Of a DNA stretch of 64,000 nt, positions 34,638-47,724 are shown one piece after another. The DNA lies in contig SZWC01009543.1 in assembly GCA_023375785.1 (NCBI GenBank), positions 2,289 through 66,288 of the forward strand, written 5' to 3'. The position numbers were made by a program, and so were the translations under genes. Each line of letters starts with the position of its first letter. Within the stretch, counting starts at the first letter, position 1. Under the pieces are notes generated by a model that searched no databases, had not been told where the DNA came from, and saw nothing but the letters and a program-made list of their open reading frames with translations. Source of the DNA: Penium margaritaceum (lineage: Eukaryota; Streptophyta; Zygnematophyceae; Desmidiales; Peniaceae).

Positions 34638-35943
34638 TTAGCGCCGTGCCTTGCCCAAAATGCAAGGCTCGCACTTTTTGTGCACTGCTGCATCTGTCGC
34701 CTCTTCCGCACCTTTGCTGACGAGGCCATGTGCCAGCTCACGCTTTGCCATCTCCTTCACGACTGTGGGTGAGGAAAGCCCTAGTAGTCGGTGCCAGAAC
34801 TCCAGATCAGCTCCCCCTCCTTTGGCCAGGTTGACGGTGCGTTCCTGCGAATCTGCTGAATCTGTCGCTGTGGGGATCACCTTGGTCTCCACGATGTAGA
34901 GTCCTCCCTCGCGCTTAGCCTCCAGCACGGTATCGCCGCCGCCGTCTTTCCGCACGACAGCCCCTCTTCTCCTGAAGAGCACCTCGTACCCCTTGTCAGT
35001 CAGGCGGCTGGCACTTAGGATGTCAGCCAAGCCAGGTACGTGCTGCACGTTCTTGATCACGCGCTGCACCCTCTTCCCACCAACCACCACCTCCACGTCC
35101 ACGTCTCCTTGGCCAGCCGCCGGCTCGACCTTGTCGTTCGTGACCACCATGGACTTGCTGGACTTGGTGTATTTCATGAACCCGACCTTCTTGACCTGGG
35201 TGTGCTCCTCGGCTCCGGAGTCAAGGCATCGCCAGTTAGCCTTCTTGAGGTAGTGGTTTTGAGTACCATTGAAGAGCGCACTCTTGCCTTTGGCGTCCTT
35301 GCAGCCGGCCTTTGCCTCCTCAGTACACTCACGGGCCCAGTGGCCCTCCTTGCCACAGTTACGGCACGCACCCTCCTTGGCGCCCTTCTTGCCGCCACCA
35401 TGTCCGCTACCTCCCTTGCCCCCACTTCTGCGTTTTGGTGACGAGGGGTGATGAGGAAGATGAGGACTCCCCGCAGCTCGGTCGCTGCGCCTTGTTGCAG
35501 ATGTACTCTGCGACCGCGCCATAGGTGAGCTTGTCCTCTGCCCATCCTTCCAAGACTGTGATAAGAGGGCTCCAACTGTCAGGAAGGGCCATGAGGAGGG
35601 CCATCGCCTGGAGTTGCGTGTCGATCTTCCACCCCACGTTGTTGCACTGTGAGGCGAGCGACTCGATCTGCTGCATGGCGGTGATGACATCATCTCCCTC
35701 CTCGATTCTCACCGTCAGGAGTCGCTTCATGGCAAAGATTTTGTTCGCCAGCGACTTGGATTGATGGATGGTACAAAGTTTTTGCCAAGCCTCGGCTGCC
35801 AACTTGCAGCCTTGGAAGTAGCCCCACTGCGACTCAGCCATCCCGGATACCAGCAGCATGAGCGCCTCCGTGTTCTTCTTTGCGAAGGCCTCCTTTTGCG
35901 CTTCCGTTGCTGTCACTTCGTCGAGGACTTCGGTTCCCAACAT
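34638..35943 (-). pseudogene. Co4 gag, zinc knuckle and protease
   Basis: The Gag helical part is at about 35410-35943 (WGYFQGCKLAAEAWQKL; LMALPDSWSPLI). A CCHC zinc knuckle (C-x2-C-x4-H-x4-C) is at 35325-35366. The protease active-site block LDSGAEEHT lies at about 35220. The VQHVPGLADILSASRLTDKGYEV block follows, then the integrase HHCC zinc-binding region (WHRLLG...CEPCILGKARR) near 34640-34800. This is the normal copia order with few interruptions. Confidence 0.92.
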
Positions 35944-36161
35944 GACCTACAGCACACCCTTATGCGCAACGTGGATCTCAAAGAGCCACCTCCATAGCCC
36001 AAAGCCAGGACCACCCGCATACTTTTGGATGGCCTGCGTCTCCTTCTGTGCCATTTCGCAGCCTTCAACTCCGGGACCTCAGAGTTTGACGGCGATGACG
36101 TCCCCGACGACAATCCCGTCCGCCGCGAAAGCCGTGAGTGATGTGTGGACCGGTCAGGACC

Positions 36162-36176
36162 GTGGGCCCATAACCC
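36162..36176 (-). promoter_or_regulatory. Co4 half-tRNA primer-binding site
   Basis: On the minus strand the same 15 bases as in Co3 (GGGTTATGGGCCCAC) lie two bases from the 5' LTR end at 36179. Confidence 0.88.
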
Positions 36177-36178
36177 TT

Positions 36179-37118
36179 TGTCGGGACCGGGGTGCGGTTC
36201 CAACGTTGCCCGACAGGTCCACCGCGCTCACGGCTATGTTTTGTGTTGGTGATTCTGAGTCTAAGCGTGAGCATTCTGGTCGCCTCATGCTATGTTTCTG
36301 GCAGTTGAAGACAAATGCGTGACAGTCACTTTTGCGAAGGGAAGAACGCAATTTTCCACAAGTTTTTGAAAATGGACATGATCTGAACACTTGTAGGGCA
36401 AGTCATGAGCTCTTCAACGCACTAAACCATGCGTGATTCAGATCACCGTAGCTCCGGCTACGTCATCCGAAGTGCAATACCCCAAATCAGCCGCTCAGTC
36501 GGCGGCGCGCACCACGTCGCCCGCCGAGACGCCCTCACACATCAAGGACCCATCAAAACGCCATTCCGGAGGCACAGATGTCCCTACGTATAGTGGCGGT
36601 GCCCCTCGCGCCTTTGGGGTCTGTTTCGATGAGTTAATCATCGAGTTTGGTGATGGGGATTGATGTGGGTCGAAACCTGTTCGCGGACCTCCTGTCGGAA
36701 TTTTGACTAAGTCCCCGAGTAACAAACTGTACTACCTCAGTAACAAACTGCACTCCTGAAATCCGGCGGATCATCCACCGGACGCCTCGGCAGATCTTCC
36801 GGAGCAAAATCCCCAGATGGTATTTTGTTACTCGTTCTGGTCGATTATTCACCGGAAGTCAAACCGCGGCCGGCTCCCAGAACCGCCGCGCACATCCCAA
36901 CTTTGGAAGCCCATATCTCCCTCATTACTAGTCCGATTCCAGTGAAACAACTTCCACCGGATTCAACAACTCGTCAACTTTCAGGGGCAATACTCCATTT
37001 TAGTATCCAAGCAAACATTGAGTCGCCAGATCCGTTGACGAGGACTTTCCTCTCTCTGACGGCTCGTCGGCGCCTCCTGGCGCCGCACTTGGGCATGCAG
37101 AGGGGCAAATCTACAACA
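36179..37118 (-). repeat. Co4 5' LTR
   Basis: 940 bp, same ends as the 3' copy. On the plus strand it starts TGTCGGGACC and ends CTACAACA. Confidence 0.93.
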
Positions 37119-39809
37119 AAAAGGAAACCCTTCAAGCACAATGGCACGCATGCTGTCGCACCCTTTGACCTCGTGCACTATGACGTGTGCGGTCCTTTTC
37201 ACATACCGTCAAATGGAGGCAGTAAATATTTCCTCACATGCATTGGCGATAACAGTCGTAAGGTGTGGATATACTTTCTCAAAAAGAAAAGCGAGGTGAA
37301 GGAGAATCTGCAAGCTTTTGTTGCTATGGTTGAGCGACAGAGTGGAAAGAAGGTGAATGCATTCAGGATGGACAATGGGGGAGAGCACAAAGCCTGTAGG
37401 GAGTGGCTCAAGTCACAGGGCATTGAACACAAAAAAACTACGCCATACTCACCTCAAAGCAACGGCGTAGCTGGGAGGATGAACCAGACGCTTCTAGGCA
37501 TGATAAGGTGCATGCTCTCTGACGCCAAGCTGCCTCCTAGGTTCTGGGCTGAAACACCACGTACGGCTACCTACCTTGTGAACCTCACACCTGCAGCAGC
37601 CCTACGAAGGGGAGGCAAGAAGAAGCAGACACACCAGCTGAAGACGCCTCAAGAAGCATGGTCAGGCAGGAAGCCGGACGCCTCCCATCTAAAGGTGTTC
37701 GGTTGCACCGGGTTTGCCAAGGTTCAGGCTAGTGAGGGCCGTGGAACGCTCGATGCACGAACACGAAAGTGCATTTTCATCGGCTATGACACCGCCCACA
37801 AAGCTTATTGAATGTGGGACCAAGGAGCCAAGAAGGTCATTTGCAGCAAAGACGTGGATTTCCACAAAAGGTCTGTGAGTAAGGGATAGCATTTCGAACT
37901 CGAGAACGCTCCAAAACAGGGAGAGTGGCTCTCTCTTCTTCAAGAGGGAGATGAAGCACTAGCAAAATGGTATGGGATATGTGTTGCAACAGGGAGAGAA
38001 TCTCATGAAGATGATTTGGAGGAATCAGACTCTGATTCCAACGTATCCGATCTTCCGGAACATGAGGAGGATGCCTCTCCCATCATCAACGACGAACCAG
38101 CCCTCCACATCAACAGCACCAGCCAGCAGGTTCAAGGAGCACTTCACGCCTCAAAGTACCTCGGCAACATTATGACGCAGATACGGGTGAATGGTCAGGC
38201 TTCAACTATTCATTCATGGTTCAAGAGGAGCCAACGTCTGTCGCAGAGACACACACTCGGCCTGACAAAGCAGAGTGGGACGAAGCAATTTGTAGTGAAC
38301 TCAGCTCCATCAAAGAGAATGGGACATGGGTACAGGTGGACAGACATGTTGGGGCTCACGTTGTGGGGTCCAAGTGGGTGCTGAAAGTTAAAAGGAAACA
38401 GGATGGCAAGATAGACAAGTACAAGGCACGGGTTGTAGCAAAGGGGTTCTCCCAACGGCCTAGCGTAGAGTACGATGAGACCTTTGCTCCAGTTGTGACG
38501 TTTGCCTCCATCCAGTCAATGCTCGCCATTGCTGCTGTCGAGAACATTGAGGTCCACCAGATGGACGTCAAGACAGCCTTCCTTTATGGCAAACTTGACG
38601 AGGAGGTATTGATGGAGGTTCCGGAGGGGGTTGATGCTCCTGAGGGCAAGGTGTGCAAATTGGTGAAGGCACTCTATGGGCTAAAACAAGCGCCAAGACT
38701 TTGGTACCAGGAGATGGACACATTCATGGCCAAGGAGTCCTTCATCCACTGCGATTATGACCCTAGCATGTACATGCAAAAGAGTGACAAAGGGACTATG
38801 TTGGTTGTCTTGTATGTTGATGACCTGATTCTATGCTCTTCTTCGACGCAGCTGCTAGACGATCTCAAGGGGCAGCTGAGTAGCAGATTCGAGATGAAGG
38901 ACATGGGTCCCCTTGACTTCTATCTTGGATTTTCCATTAAGCGCGAAAGAGCAGCAGGTACCATCAGCCTGAACCAGACAAATTATAATCATCAACTCCA
39001 TTCTCAAATGATACGACATGACAGATTGCAAACCTACCAGCGCACCCATGAGCTCGGAGTGCAAACTCTCCACCTCCATGTCCCCATCCAACGAAGCGGA
39101 GAAAACTGACATGCTGGGGATCCCATATCAGTCTACAGTGGGCAGTCTGATGTATGCCATGGTTGCCACCCGACCAGATATAGCCCATGCTGTTGGGCAG
39201 ATGAGCCGGTTTGTGGCCGATCCTGGTCCACCGCACTGGCAGGCTGTGAAGCGCATCATACACTACCTTAAGGGGACGCGTCATGTGGGACTCCAGTTTG
39301 GAGGAATCGCTGGATTCTCGTCACTCCGTCTCATGTGCTATACCGATGCTGATTCGGGAGGCAATATCGACGACAGAAAATCCACCTCTGGCTTCGTGTT
39401 TATGCTGAATGGAGGTGCTGTCAGTTGGGCGAGTCGCAAGCAGGAGTGTGTCTCTCTGTCAACAGCTGAAGCTGAGTACATTGCACTGGCTGAGATATGT
39501 AAAGAGGTGCAGTGGCTTCGCAGCTTGCTCTTCGAGATGAAGGTTCCACAGGCAATGGCGACAACTGTCAAGATTGACAACATGAGCATGATTGACATGT
39601 CCAAGTACCCAGTTCTGTCCAGGCGCACAAGGCACATCGAGATCCGCTACCACTATGCTCGAGACTTGGTCTACAAGCAGACAGTGGAGCTTGAGTATGT
39701 CAGCACCAAGCTGAACCGGGTTGACATGCTTACGAAGCCATTGGACAAGGGTCTCCACCAGGCGGACAGGCAAGGTATCGGCATGGTCAACGTAAGAGAT
39801 GAAGAATGA
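37119..39809 (+). pseudogene. Co3 pol continuation: integrase core, RT, RNase H
   Basis: Integrase core (about 37150-37810) with HYDVCGPF, FRMDNGGEHKA and TPYSPQSNGVAGRMNQ blocks. The linker follows, then RT (about 38216-38990) with KYKARVVAKGFSQ, HQMDVKTAFLYGKLDEEV, ALYGLKQAPRLWYQEMD and the YVDDLI active-site block. RNase H (about 39018-39809) has GSLMYAMVATRPDIAHAVGQM, CYTDADSGG and SRRTRHIEIRYHYARD. It resumes directly after Co4. Few interruptions. Confidence 0.92.
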
Positions 39810-39844
39810 TGATGGAAACTGACGCAAGAAGCAAGGGAGAGATT

Positions 39845-40490
39845 TGTTGAATATGTTTGCCCCTTGTTCAATCTTGTATGACGGATCAGGAATGCTCTGT
39901 CCCTGGTGGAGGTATGACCCCTGGATTCATTGTAAGGTGACTCAATTATGCTCTGTCTCATGTAAGATATGACCTGTGAGTATACCATGTAGGTTAGTGG
40001 TTAACTTGGCCATTTTTTGATTTGGCCAAGTGAGAGGTCGTGAGTTCGATCCTGGCTCCATGCACATCTTGGTTGTTTTGGAAGCTTCCAAGAAAGAAAG
40101 TCCGTAGCTTTTGGGAAGCAACACGGCTGATCTGTTACCTTGGCACAAGGATGCTTATGTGTCAAGCCCACAGCGCAAGTCTCTTGGTGATGTGGCAGGG
40201 TCAGGCCACTTCTCAGGAATGTGCTTTTGACGACTTGACAGACAGCTATAAAAGGACTTGCCTTGCATGCTGATCAATTAACCCTTGCTTGATGCTCTCT
40301 TGCGTATTGACGACTTGAGCTCTTCTTGAGATGTCATGCTAAGGCGTTAGCACTCTTGAAGGTGAATTGTATGCCTGATTAAGTTTGGGGTGCATGACAC
40401 ATGTCAACAAAGGAAGAAGGCCTAAAAACCTTTGTGCTTATTTTGGTTTCGCGGCTTCTCTGCCAGAGGTGGTTAGTTCAATAGCTAACA
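39845..40490 (+). repeat. Co3 3' LTR
   Basis: 646 bp, preceded by a purine tract (AAGCAAGGGAGAGATT, 39829-39844). It carries a TATA box (40247-40254). At 39991-40056 there is a tRNA-like cassette: a GGTTAGTGG block, a 9-bp inverted repeat ACTTGGCCA/TGGCCAAGT, and a GAGTTCGATCC B-box-like motif at 40042-40052. Confidence 0.93.
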
Positions 40491-42707
40491 AAAACAAGGC
40501 ACGTTTGAGTAAATACGTGAGTCAATTATTGTTCGTTTGAGAATATTAGCCAGGATCCATCAACGTGGCCGATCCACTAAGCAGACACGCTGTAGAAATT
40601 GAAGTAAACACGGAGGTTAGTGGATGTTTCATGGATATTATAAGAGCTAAAGGGAAAACACCAAACTCCCCCTGTACCCCTGTGACAACCACCTCGAGCG
40701 ATTATCCATTGCAAAGGTTTCAGGGTTCAGGACCTGGATGGAATAGTGTGTGCATTCTTGGTTTCAAGACTCTTATAATCTGGACAAGTACAGATTGGTT
40801 GAGGCCAAAGGAGTCTTTTGGCATGGAGGACAAATCATTATGCCAGTTTTGGGAGTTCTTTGAGTGAAGATTATCTCCCAGTTCCATGATTCACAGGTCG
40901 CACGTCATGTGGGACCTTAAAAAACCGGACAAGTACTTTCAGACCACTATTGGTGGCCAGGAGGGAGTGTCAATGTCCGTAAGTATTGCATGACAGGTGA
41001 CCCATGTGTGTGGAACAAGGCTAGTAAAAACAACCTGTTAGACTTCTCCAACAACTTCCTATCGCTGGGACTCAATGGGAGTACGTCATTATGGACTTTG
41101 TTCATATGTAACCAATTGCCTCACCCATAAAACAATGTATCAACAAGTGTATTGGGAACTTAACAGACTAGTGAACATGGAATGTTCACAAAAACTAATA
41201 AACACCTTATAGAGCACATTAGAGTTTTTATTATATACAATGAATGTTCCTCTACTCTTTACAATCATGCATTGGTGTGGATGCTTTTTGAAAAATATTT
41301 GTATGCAGAAATACACCAATTGTTAAGTGTGTGAGTTTGGGGTGATTAACCATAAATCACATGGTTGCTGGACTTCCGGACACAGTCCATGGCCATGATA
41401 CAATACTAGTGGTTGTGGAACTTCTCACAACAATGACTAATTTTATTCTTACAACCACTGACGTGAACTTAGAATAGATCAGTCGTCTCTTTTTCCAGGG
41501 TATTGTAAAGTACCACGTCTTGCTGTTGTGCATTATCTCCGATCGCGATAGAACATTAGCTAATAAGTTTTGGAAAACAATGAACGAGTGACTGGGCTAG
41601 GAGTCCCAAATGTCAACAGCATTTCACCCTCAAACCGATGGAAAAATAGAATGCATGAATTCTACTCTAGAGTAGATGCTCCGCCTGCATGTGGACCCTG
41701 CCATAAATGACTGGGATGAGTTCTTAGCACCCCCAGAGTTTCCATTGAACAATTTGGTGAACGAATCCACTCAGTTTACACCATTTGTGTTGAAAAGTGG
41801 TTGTATCTAGAGGTACTCTCTCCATTTGTTAAGGCTAGGAGTATAAAAGGATATGTTCCTTTGTTTCAAGTTATTGCCGTTCACATAGACTCCTTGTAAG
41901 AGGAGGCAAAGGATCATATTCAAGTGGCTGAAAAATAACAAAAGGCACATGCAAAAAAAGTAACTTTGAGGCCTCATTTGACAACAAAGACAAGGTATTG
42001 CTTAGCACTAAGATCCTGCAACTTAAGTCACCATGGGCGCAACAACTTGTACCGAAGTGGATTGGATCATTTTCAATCATTGCAAACCTGAGGAAAGTGG
42101 CATACCGATTGCTACTTCTGCCGAGCATGAAGATACATGACATGCTTCATGTAAATTTACTAGCTTCATACAAGATAGAAGGAACTGTTCAGCTGCCATT
42201 GACAGTCCTTGCTGCCGACGACCAATATGATGTCCTTTGCCTACTCAAGAACCAAGAGCGTACACTCCGGTGGCAGGTTGTTAGGGAATACCTCATTCAT
42301 TGGACCGGTTGTGGACTTGAACATAACTCATCTGAGCCAAGAACTAGCTTGTCCACGAGATGGTCAACGAGTACTAGAGCAACTTGGTACCTCCCATACA
42401 TCGATGTGTATTAGGGAAAACCAACTCAATGCCACAATAGTGAAAAAAAAAAACCCTGCTGAACAAAATCCATGGACAACAACCAAAGGAGGTTTGGTAC
42501 GTCCAACATGGTTGCTGCACGTACGCTCCAACCTAAAGGGGGGACGCGGCTAGCTGTTTTGACCGACAAGCTGTACTTCAGGTCTAAGTGTTTTGCACGT
42601 ATTCATGTTTAGATCGTGAAAGTGAGTTGTTGCAATGTTGACGTCTCATTATCTGGCACTCTTACTTGGTATTCGTGAACCAGGGAATTTCATTAATGGA
42701 GAAGGAA
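40491..42707 (+). pseudogene. Gy3 right part: RNase H end, integrase, chromodomain region
   Basis: Gy3 resumes in the segment leading to NVADPLSRHAVE, the usual end of gypsy RNase H before integrase. Integrase homology to Gy1 runs about 40900-41900 (with the MTNFIL... and QTDGKIECMN-like blocks). The integrase C-terminus and a chromodomain-like segment end near 42410, followed by a non-coding stretch to the LTR. A segment near 41110-41370 has no Gy1 counterpart and may be a small old insertion. Heavily decayed fossil. Confidence 0.85.
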
Positions 42708-43545
<838 letters not shown>

Positions 43546-45041
43546 GCAACTGAGCAATGTATTACTTTCTTTTAATCAATAACATAAAAACTCCATAAAT
43601 TCAACATGCACACCGAAAGGCATAGTAGGGAACTTTTGTGTCATAAAACAAAAACAATCATCATTGCATCTCGATTCACGTAAGCAAGAGGCGGCGGCAC
43701 CTCCTTCCCCGGGCACCCTATGACCCTCCCCATCCCTCTACTGCCTTGTCATCCATGTGTTACCCATTCCTCAATGGTAATACTTAATTATCAAGGGGTG
43801 ATTGCACATCAAAGCAGTACAAAAGTGATAGAACTGTGATAATTTTTGTCTTTCAAGTGAAACCAGGAAAATTTGGGACTTTGTCTGATAATACTTTGTA
43901 GATGGGGCTTCACGTTCTTACGTCTCAGCGACAGGGTTTTGCTTCTATAAATTTCAAAAGGAGGGGAGCAATATCCCCATGGTGCATTTCTAGCCCAAAG
44001 AATGAGATCATTGCTTGATCGCAATTTTGGGAGTGAGCGATATCCCCATGAGGAGCAATGGAGACAAAGCACTTGAATTTTTGGTGATTCTGAAAAGCTT
44101 ATGTATTTTTTCATTAGGTTTTAAATTCGGACATATTTCTTATTCAAACGTAAAACTGGGGGTACTGTTCATATACTCTACAAAAGTGGGGGTATCTAGC
44201 CCATTGACCCAAATACATATCCCATTGTTTTTATGAGGAAATAGGTTTGATTTTGGTTTGATGCTGAAAAAGGAGGGTTGAACATTAAGAATACTGTGTT
44301 TATCCTTATTCCCCCTAAGCTGGCGGCCGGAATTATGGTTTCTCCATTGCGATATACGATTCAGGCCAATCAATGGTCATTGAATGAAGGCACTGATGAA
44401 AACTGGGACAGCCCTCAGGGAGGTGATCAGGCTCATTAAATGCCGCTAGGCAGTACCAACTGTTTGTGAGAGGGAGTTGCAGGTTGAACAGAAAGAAACT
44501 ATGGAAACATATGTAAGTACATAGAGAACGTGAACGTCAGATTTGACTCTTGAGTGAGAAATTAATTCATCACAGCTTTCTAACAAACCATTGTATGCCT
44601 CATTTGGCCGAGGGAGCACTGAGATGTGCTCTGTCAATGTTGACCCTCTAGCACACTCATATCCTAGTGAGATGAGTGGCAGTCACATTGTCGTGCATGA
44701 GGATTATGTCTTTGACAGCCTACACGGCCAATAATCTTCGAATGCATCTTTCTTTAACTCTCATGGAGGCCCTCCAGCATTCTTTTCTCCCTAAATTCCA
44801 CTCTCAGCCATCCTCGTCAATAATTCTGGTCACCTTTTGTGTTGAAAGTGCTCTGGTCGCCACTTGAACTGAACCCATAATCTCTAAACTTTGAGAATTC
44901 ATATCGCACTCGAATGAAATCTGAATTGAGTTCCGTAAATTGCGTTAGAACATGTAAAACATCACCTATGCATCTGTTGTTTCACATAATTTTTATCGAG
45001 CAATCCATTTTTATCACTTTCTGGCACCCTCACATCCATCA
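43546..45041. other. Unassigned sequence; right end probably Co5 LTR
   Basis: Moderately AT-rich with no recognisable coding frame. The right end (to 45041) abuts a minus-strand purine tract (AAAGTGGGAGAA, 45042-45054) of Co5, so part of it, perhaps the last 400-600 bases, is probably the Co5 3' LTR. Its left boundary cannot be placed. The rest may be host DNA flanking the Gy3 nest. Confidence 0.35.
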
Positions 45042-45517
45042 TTCTCCCACTTTGCAAGAATAAGAATCAAACTAGTCCACACTGTTCCCTTAGCTACTGA
45101 AAGCAGTGCACTGCCAGCATTTTGTTTAGGAAGTCTGCTAACATCATACTTGAAGGGTAGAGCTTGATTTGTACCACCTGTATTGCCACAAGATTACAAA
45201 TAAAGTGGTACTGCAGGTCGATGTGTTTGGTGCGGGCGTGAAAATCTATGTTCTTGGTCAGAGCAATGGCACTCATGTTGTCAAAGTAGATGGTGGACGC
45301 TACCGTCTGCTGCTGTCCAAGGCTTTTTAGCAGTCTACATACCACACGGCTTCCTTTGATGCTTCACTCAAAGCGATGCACTGTGATTTGATGGAGTAGA
45401 GGACAACAAAATCTTTTTTCTTGCTCCTCCAACTGATTGCAACTCCCCCAAGCACAAACACGAGCCCACTGGTTGACCTCTTTGTTTCCAGGTCACCTCC
45501 CCAATCGGCATCACTAT
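45042..45517 (-). pseudogene. Co5: copia RNase H fragment
   Basis: On the minus strand the copia RNase H end is visible: a SDADWGGDLE...STSGLVF block near 45430-45510, then IYFDNMSAIALTKN and FHARTKHIDLQYHFI near 45190-45310. A purine tract follows. The fragment stops where the Co6 LTR begins. A different copia lineage from Co4, old, with several interruptions. Confidence 0.8.
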
Positions 45518-46207
45518 TGTTGTTCTTTCATGCCCCATGGCCACTGCTATGGTTTAGCGGACAGGTTGGGCATGCACTACTTCCTTGGAGTAAGTCCCCC
45601 AAACCTTGTTTGTGGTGCAAGTCAAAGGAAGACACCAGAAGCGTAGCACAATGGACAGCACGTTGGACTTAGAAACAATAGATCTTGCCATGATGTCTTG
45701 ATGTGAGCAGGAAGGTTTTTGACCTTCGTGCACAGGGGAAGTTTCCTAGATATTTCTGTATGCATGAGGAGGATGTGCCACTTGGCGGTCAGTGGATGCG
45801 CCAATTGGCAAACTGGTAAGGTGGTGTGGAGTGGTCACCCCCAAAAGTGCCACTATCCATACACCTTAGATGCCAGGCCTACGACTATTTGTACCAGGCT
45901 CATTCCTCATTCTAATTGCACAACCTGGCCTTAGGTGTTCCTAACAGAGCTGTCCAACTGAGGAAAAGCATAAAGAAGACGCTGGTTGGTCTAAGCTCCA
46001 GGAGTTAGTCTCTGACTAGCACCTTGTGCGAAATTGACCAAGTGTTAAGTGGACACAGTTGCTAGCAAATGATTACATAGGAACTGCTTAGTGTGGAGCC
46101 GTGATCCTGAGGGTGATATCTTCTCCTAGCTAAAATGCTTGGACAGGACGCCAGGTGCCATTGTGTTGGCCCTGTTTTCTTATCCGTTTGCCTTAGGCCG
46201 GTTAACA
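45518..46207 (+). repeat. Co6 probable 5' LTR
   Basis: About 690 bp, ending GGTTAACA two bases before the PBS. The left end (TGTTGTTC) is inferred from where Co5 homology stops. A pol III A-box-like TAGCACAATGG lies at 45644-45654. Confidence 0.55.
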
Positions 46208-46209
46208 AA

Positions 46210-46224
46210 GGGTTATGGGCCCAC
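46210..46224 (+). promoter_or_regulatory. Co6 half-tRNA primer-binding site
   Basis: The same GGGTTATGGGCCCAC as in Co3 and Co4, with the same two-base spacer from the LTR end. Confidence 0.88.
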
Positions 46225-46529
46225 AACTCTGATGTTAGCTGATGTCTGCTACCCGTTTCAAGGTACAGGTCCATTACTTATCCCTCTGGCTGATGTTTAC
46301 ATGCAGACAGAGAAGACGATTCACATCAGCACACCCAAAGTCTTGCCTCCAAGGGTGGAGCTTGTCCTGGTTGGGATCCAAGGGTCGTACCTCCAAGGGC
46401 AGCGCTTGTCCTTGGTCCCTGTGTGTTGAGTTGAAGGTGCCGATAGAGCTGATGGAGCCGGCGTGTGCACCTGGAGAGAGCTTACAAGAGTTAAGTAAAG
46501 GGTGCCTTACAACTGAACGTATTTGGTTG

Positions 46530-47724
46530 CACCGCATGGGTACAGGTCCAGACAGGAGAGCGTGGCCGTAAGTTGGATGCAAGAGCGCGAAAGTACGTGA
46601 TTGTGGGCTATGAGACGACCCACAAGATCTACCGCCTATGGGACCTGGCAGTAAGAAGGCTCATCACCAGCCGAGATGTGACCCTTGATGAGAGGAAACT
46701 AAGCAAGGAAGAGCTAATTAGGAGAGTGGTTGGTGCTGCTGGAGTCGGGAGATCAAGCTCCCAAAAACTGGCAGGTGGTGCCAGTGCGCCAGGCCGTGGA
46801 GAAGATTGGTGTGGCAAGGAGAGCAGATGCGCAAGCTGACGTAGCGGTAGTCTCCGGCATGGAGTCGGAGACGTCCGAGGCCTGTGAGACCAGCTTGGAG
46901 GCCAGTGGCTCTTCACCGGAGGAAGATTTAACTTCAGGACAGCCAGCACTTCAGGAGCAAAAACAGAGTAGAGATGAGGCACCAGCAATGCACCTCCGTA
47001 GCACACAGCAGAGGAAACAAACGCCACAATATGACGCCGACAACGGAAGCTGGACCGGACTGAGCTGGTCATTTTGGGCGCAGGGGAAGCCGCTGACTTT
47101 GACATAGGTGCTGGCAAGGCCTGATGTGGTCAAATGGAAGGAGCTGGTGGACAACGAGCTCGCGTCCATTGAAGAAAATGGCACATGGGTGCTGATGGAA
47201 AGTCCCGCTGCTCACGTGGTGGGATCAAAGTTGGTGCTTAGGCTGAAGCGGAAGCAAGATGATAGCATTGAAAAGTACAAGGCCAGGGTCGTGAAAAAGG
47301 GATTCTCACAGCACACAAGGTCTGAGTATGATGAGACCTTTGCACCGGTCGTCACGTTCGCCTCCATCAGGTTCCTGTTGGCCATCCTTAGCACCAAAGA
47401 CCTTGAGATCCACCAGATTCATGTCAAGTCAGCTTTCCTTTACAAGAAGCTAGACAAGGAGGTGCTACTGAAGGTGTCGGAAGGTGTCAAAGCACCCGAG
47501 GGTAAGGTTTGCAATCTGGTAAAGGCATTGTATGGACTGAAACAGGCTCCACGGATCTGGTACAAGGAGATGGACAGCTTCATGGTTGTGCTTTCCTTCA
47601 CGTACTATAATAATGACCCTATCGTATATGTGCGAGAGGACAAGCGCAACTTGCTCCTTGTGGCACTGTATGTGGATGAATTGATCCAGCGTTCTTCCTT
47701 GGATGCCCTCGTGGACCTCAAGGA
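46530..47724 (+). pseudogene. Co6 integrase C-terminus and RT part
   Basis: RKLDARARKYVIVGYETTHKIYRLWD and LITSRDVTLDE are the copia integrase C-terminal blocks (46560-46700). A linker of about 130 residues follows. RT blocks run to 47724: SIEKYKARVVKKGFSQ, FAPVVTFASIRFLLAI, APEGKVCNLVKALYGLKQAPRIWYKEMD and ALYVDELI. Co7 is inserted just beyond. Few interruptions in the part that remains. Confidence 0.85.

Larger units (their letters stand above)
30799..37118 (-). mobile_element. Co4: Ty1/copia element inserted in Co3
   Basis: Minus-strand copia element with LTRs 36179-37118 (5') and 30799-31760 (3'). An exact AAAAG target duplication lies at 30794-30798 and 37119-37123, so the ends are firm. 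Internal order on the minus strand: half-tRNA PBS, gag, protease, integrase, RT, RNase H, PPT. The LTRs differ by roughly 7% plus small length changes. It looks structurally whole with several coding interruptions; fossil. Confidence 0.95.
28248..40490 (+). mobile_element. Co3: Ty1/copia element inserted in Gy3
   Basis: LTRs at 28248-28901 and 39845-40490. The internal region has PBS, gag, protease, integrase, RT, RNase H and PPT, and is split by Co4 (30799-37118). The element lies inside the Gy3 RNase H region: Gy3 homology stops at 28247 and resumes at 40491. The flanking 5-mers are GAAAC and AAAAC, a target duplication with one difference. The LTRs differ by about 6% by eye. It looks structurally whole apart from Co4, with a few coding interruptions; fossil. 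Confidence 0.93.
45518..47724 (+). mobile_element. Co6: internally deleted Ty1/copia element
   Basis: A probable 5' LTR (about 45518-46207) is followed by the half-tRNA PBS, a short leader, the integrase C-terminal end and part of RT, and then Co7. Gag, protease and the integrase core are absent. Its RT is closest in wording to Co3. No 3' LTR is in the window. A partial fossil. Confidence 0.75.

Noticed and set aside
45640-45715. Possible tRNA-Arg-like sequence
   Set aside because: An A-box-like TAGCACAATGG and a GTTGGACTT segment are present, but no T-arm or B box follows and no acceptor stem can be formed.
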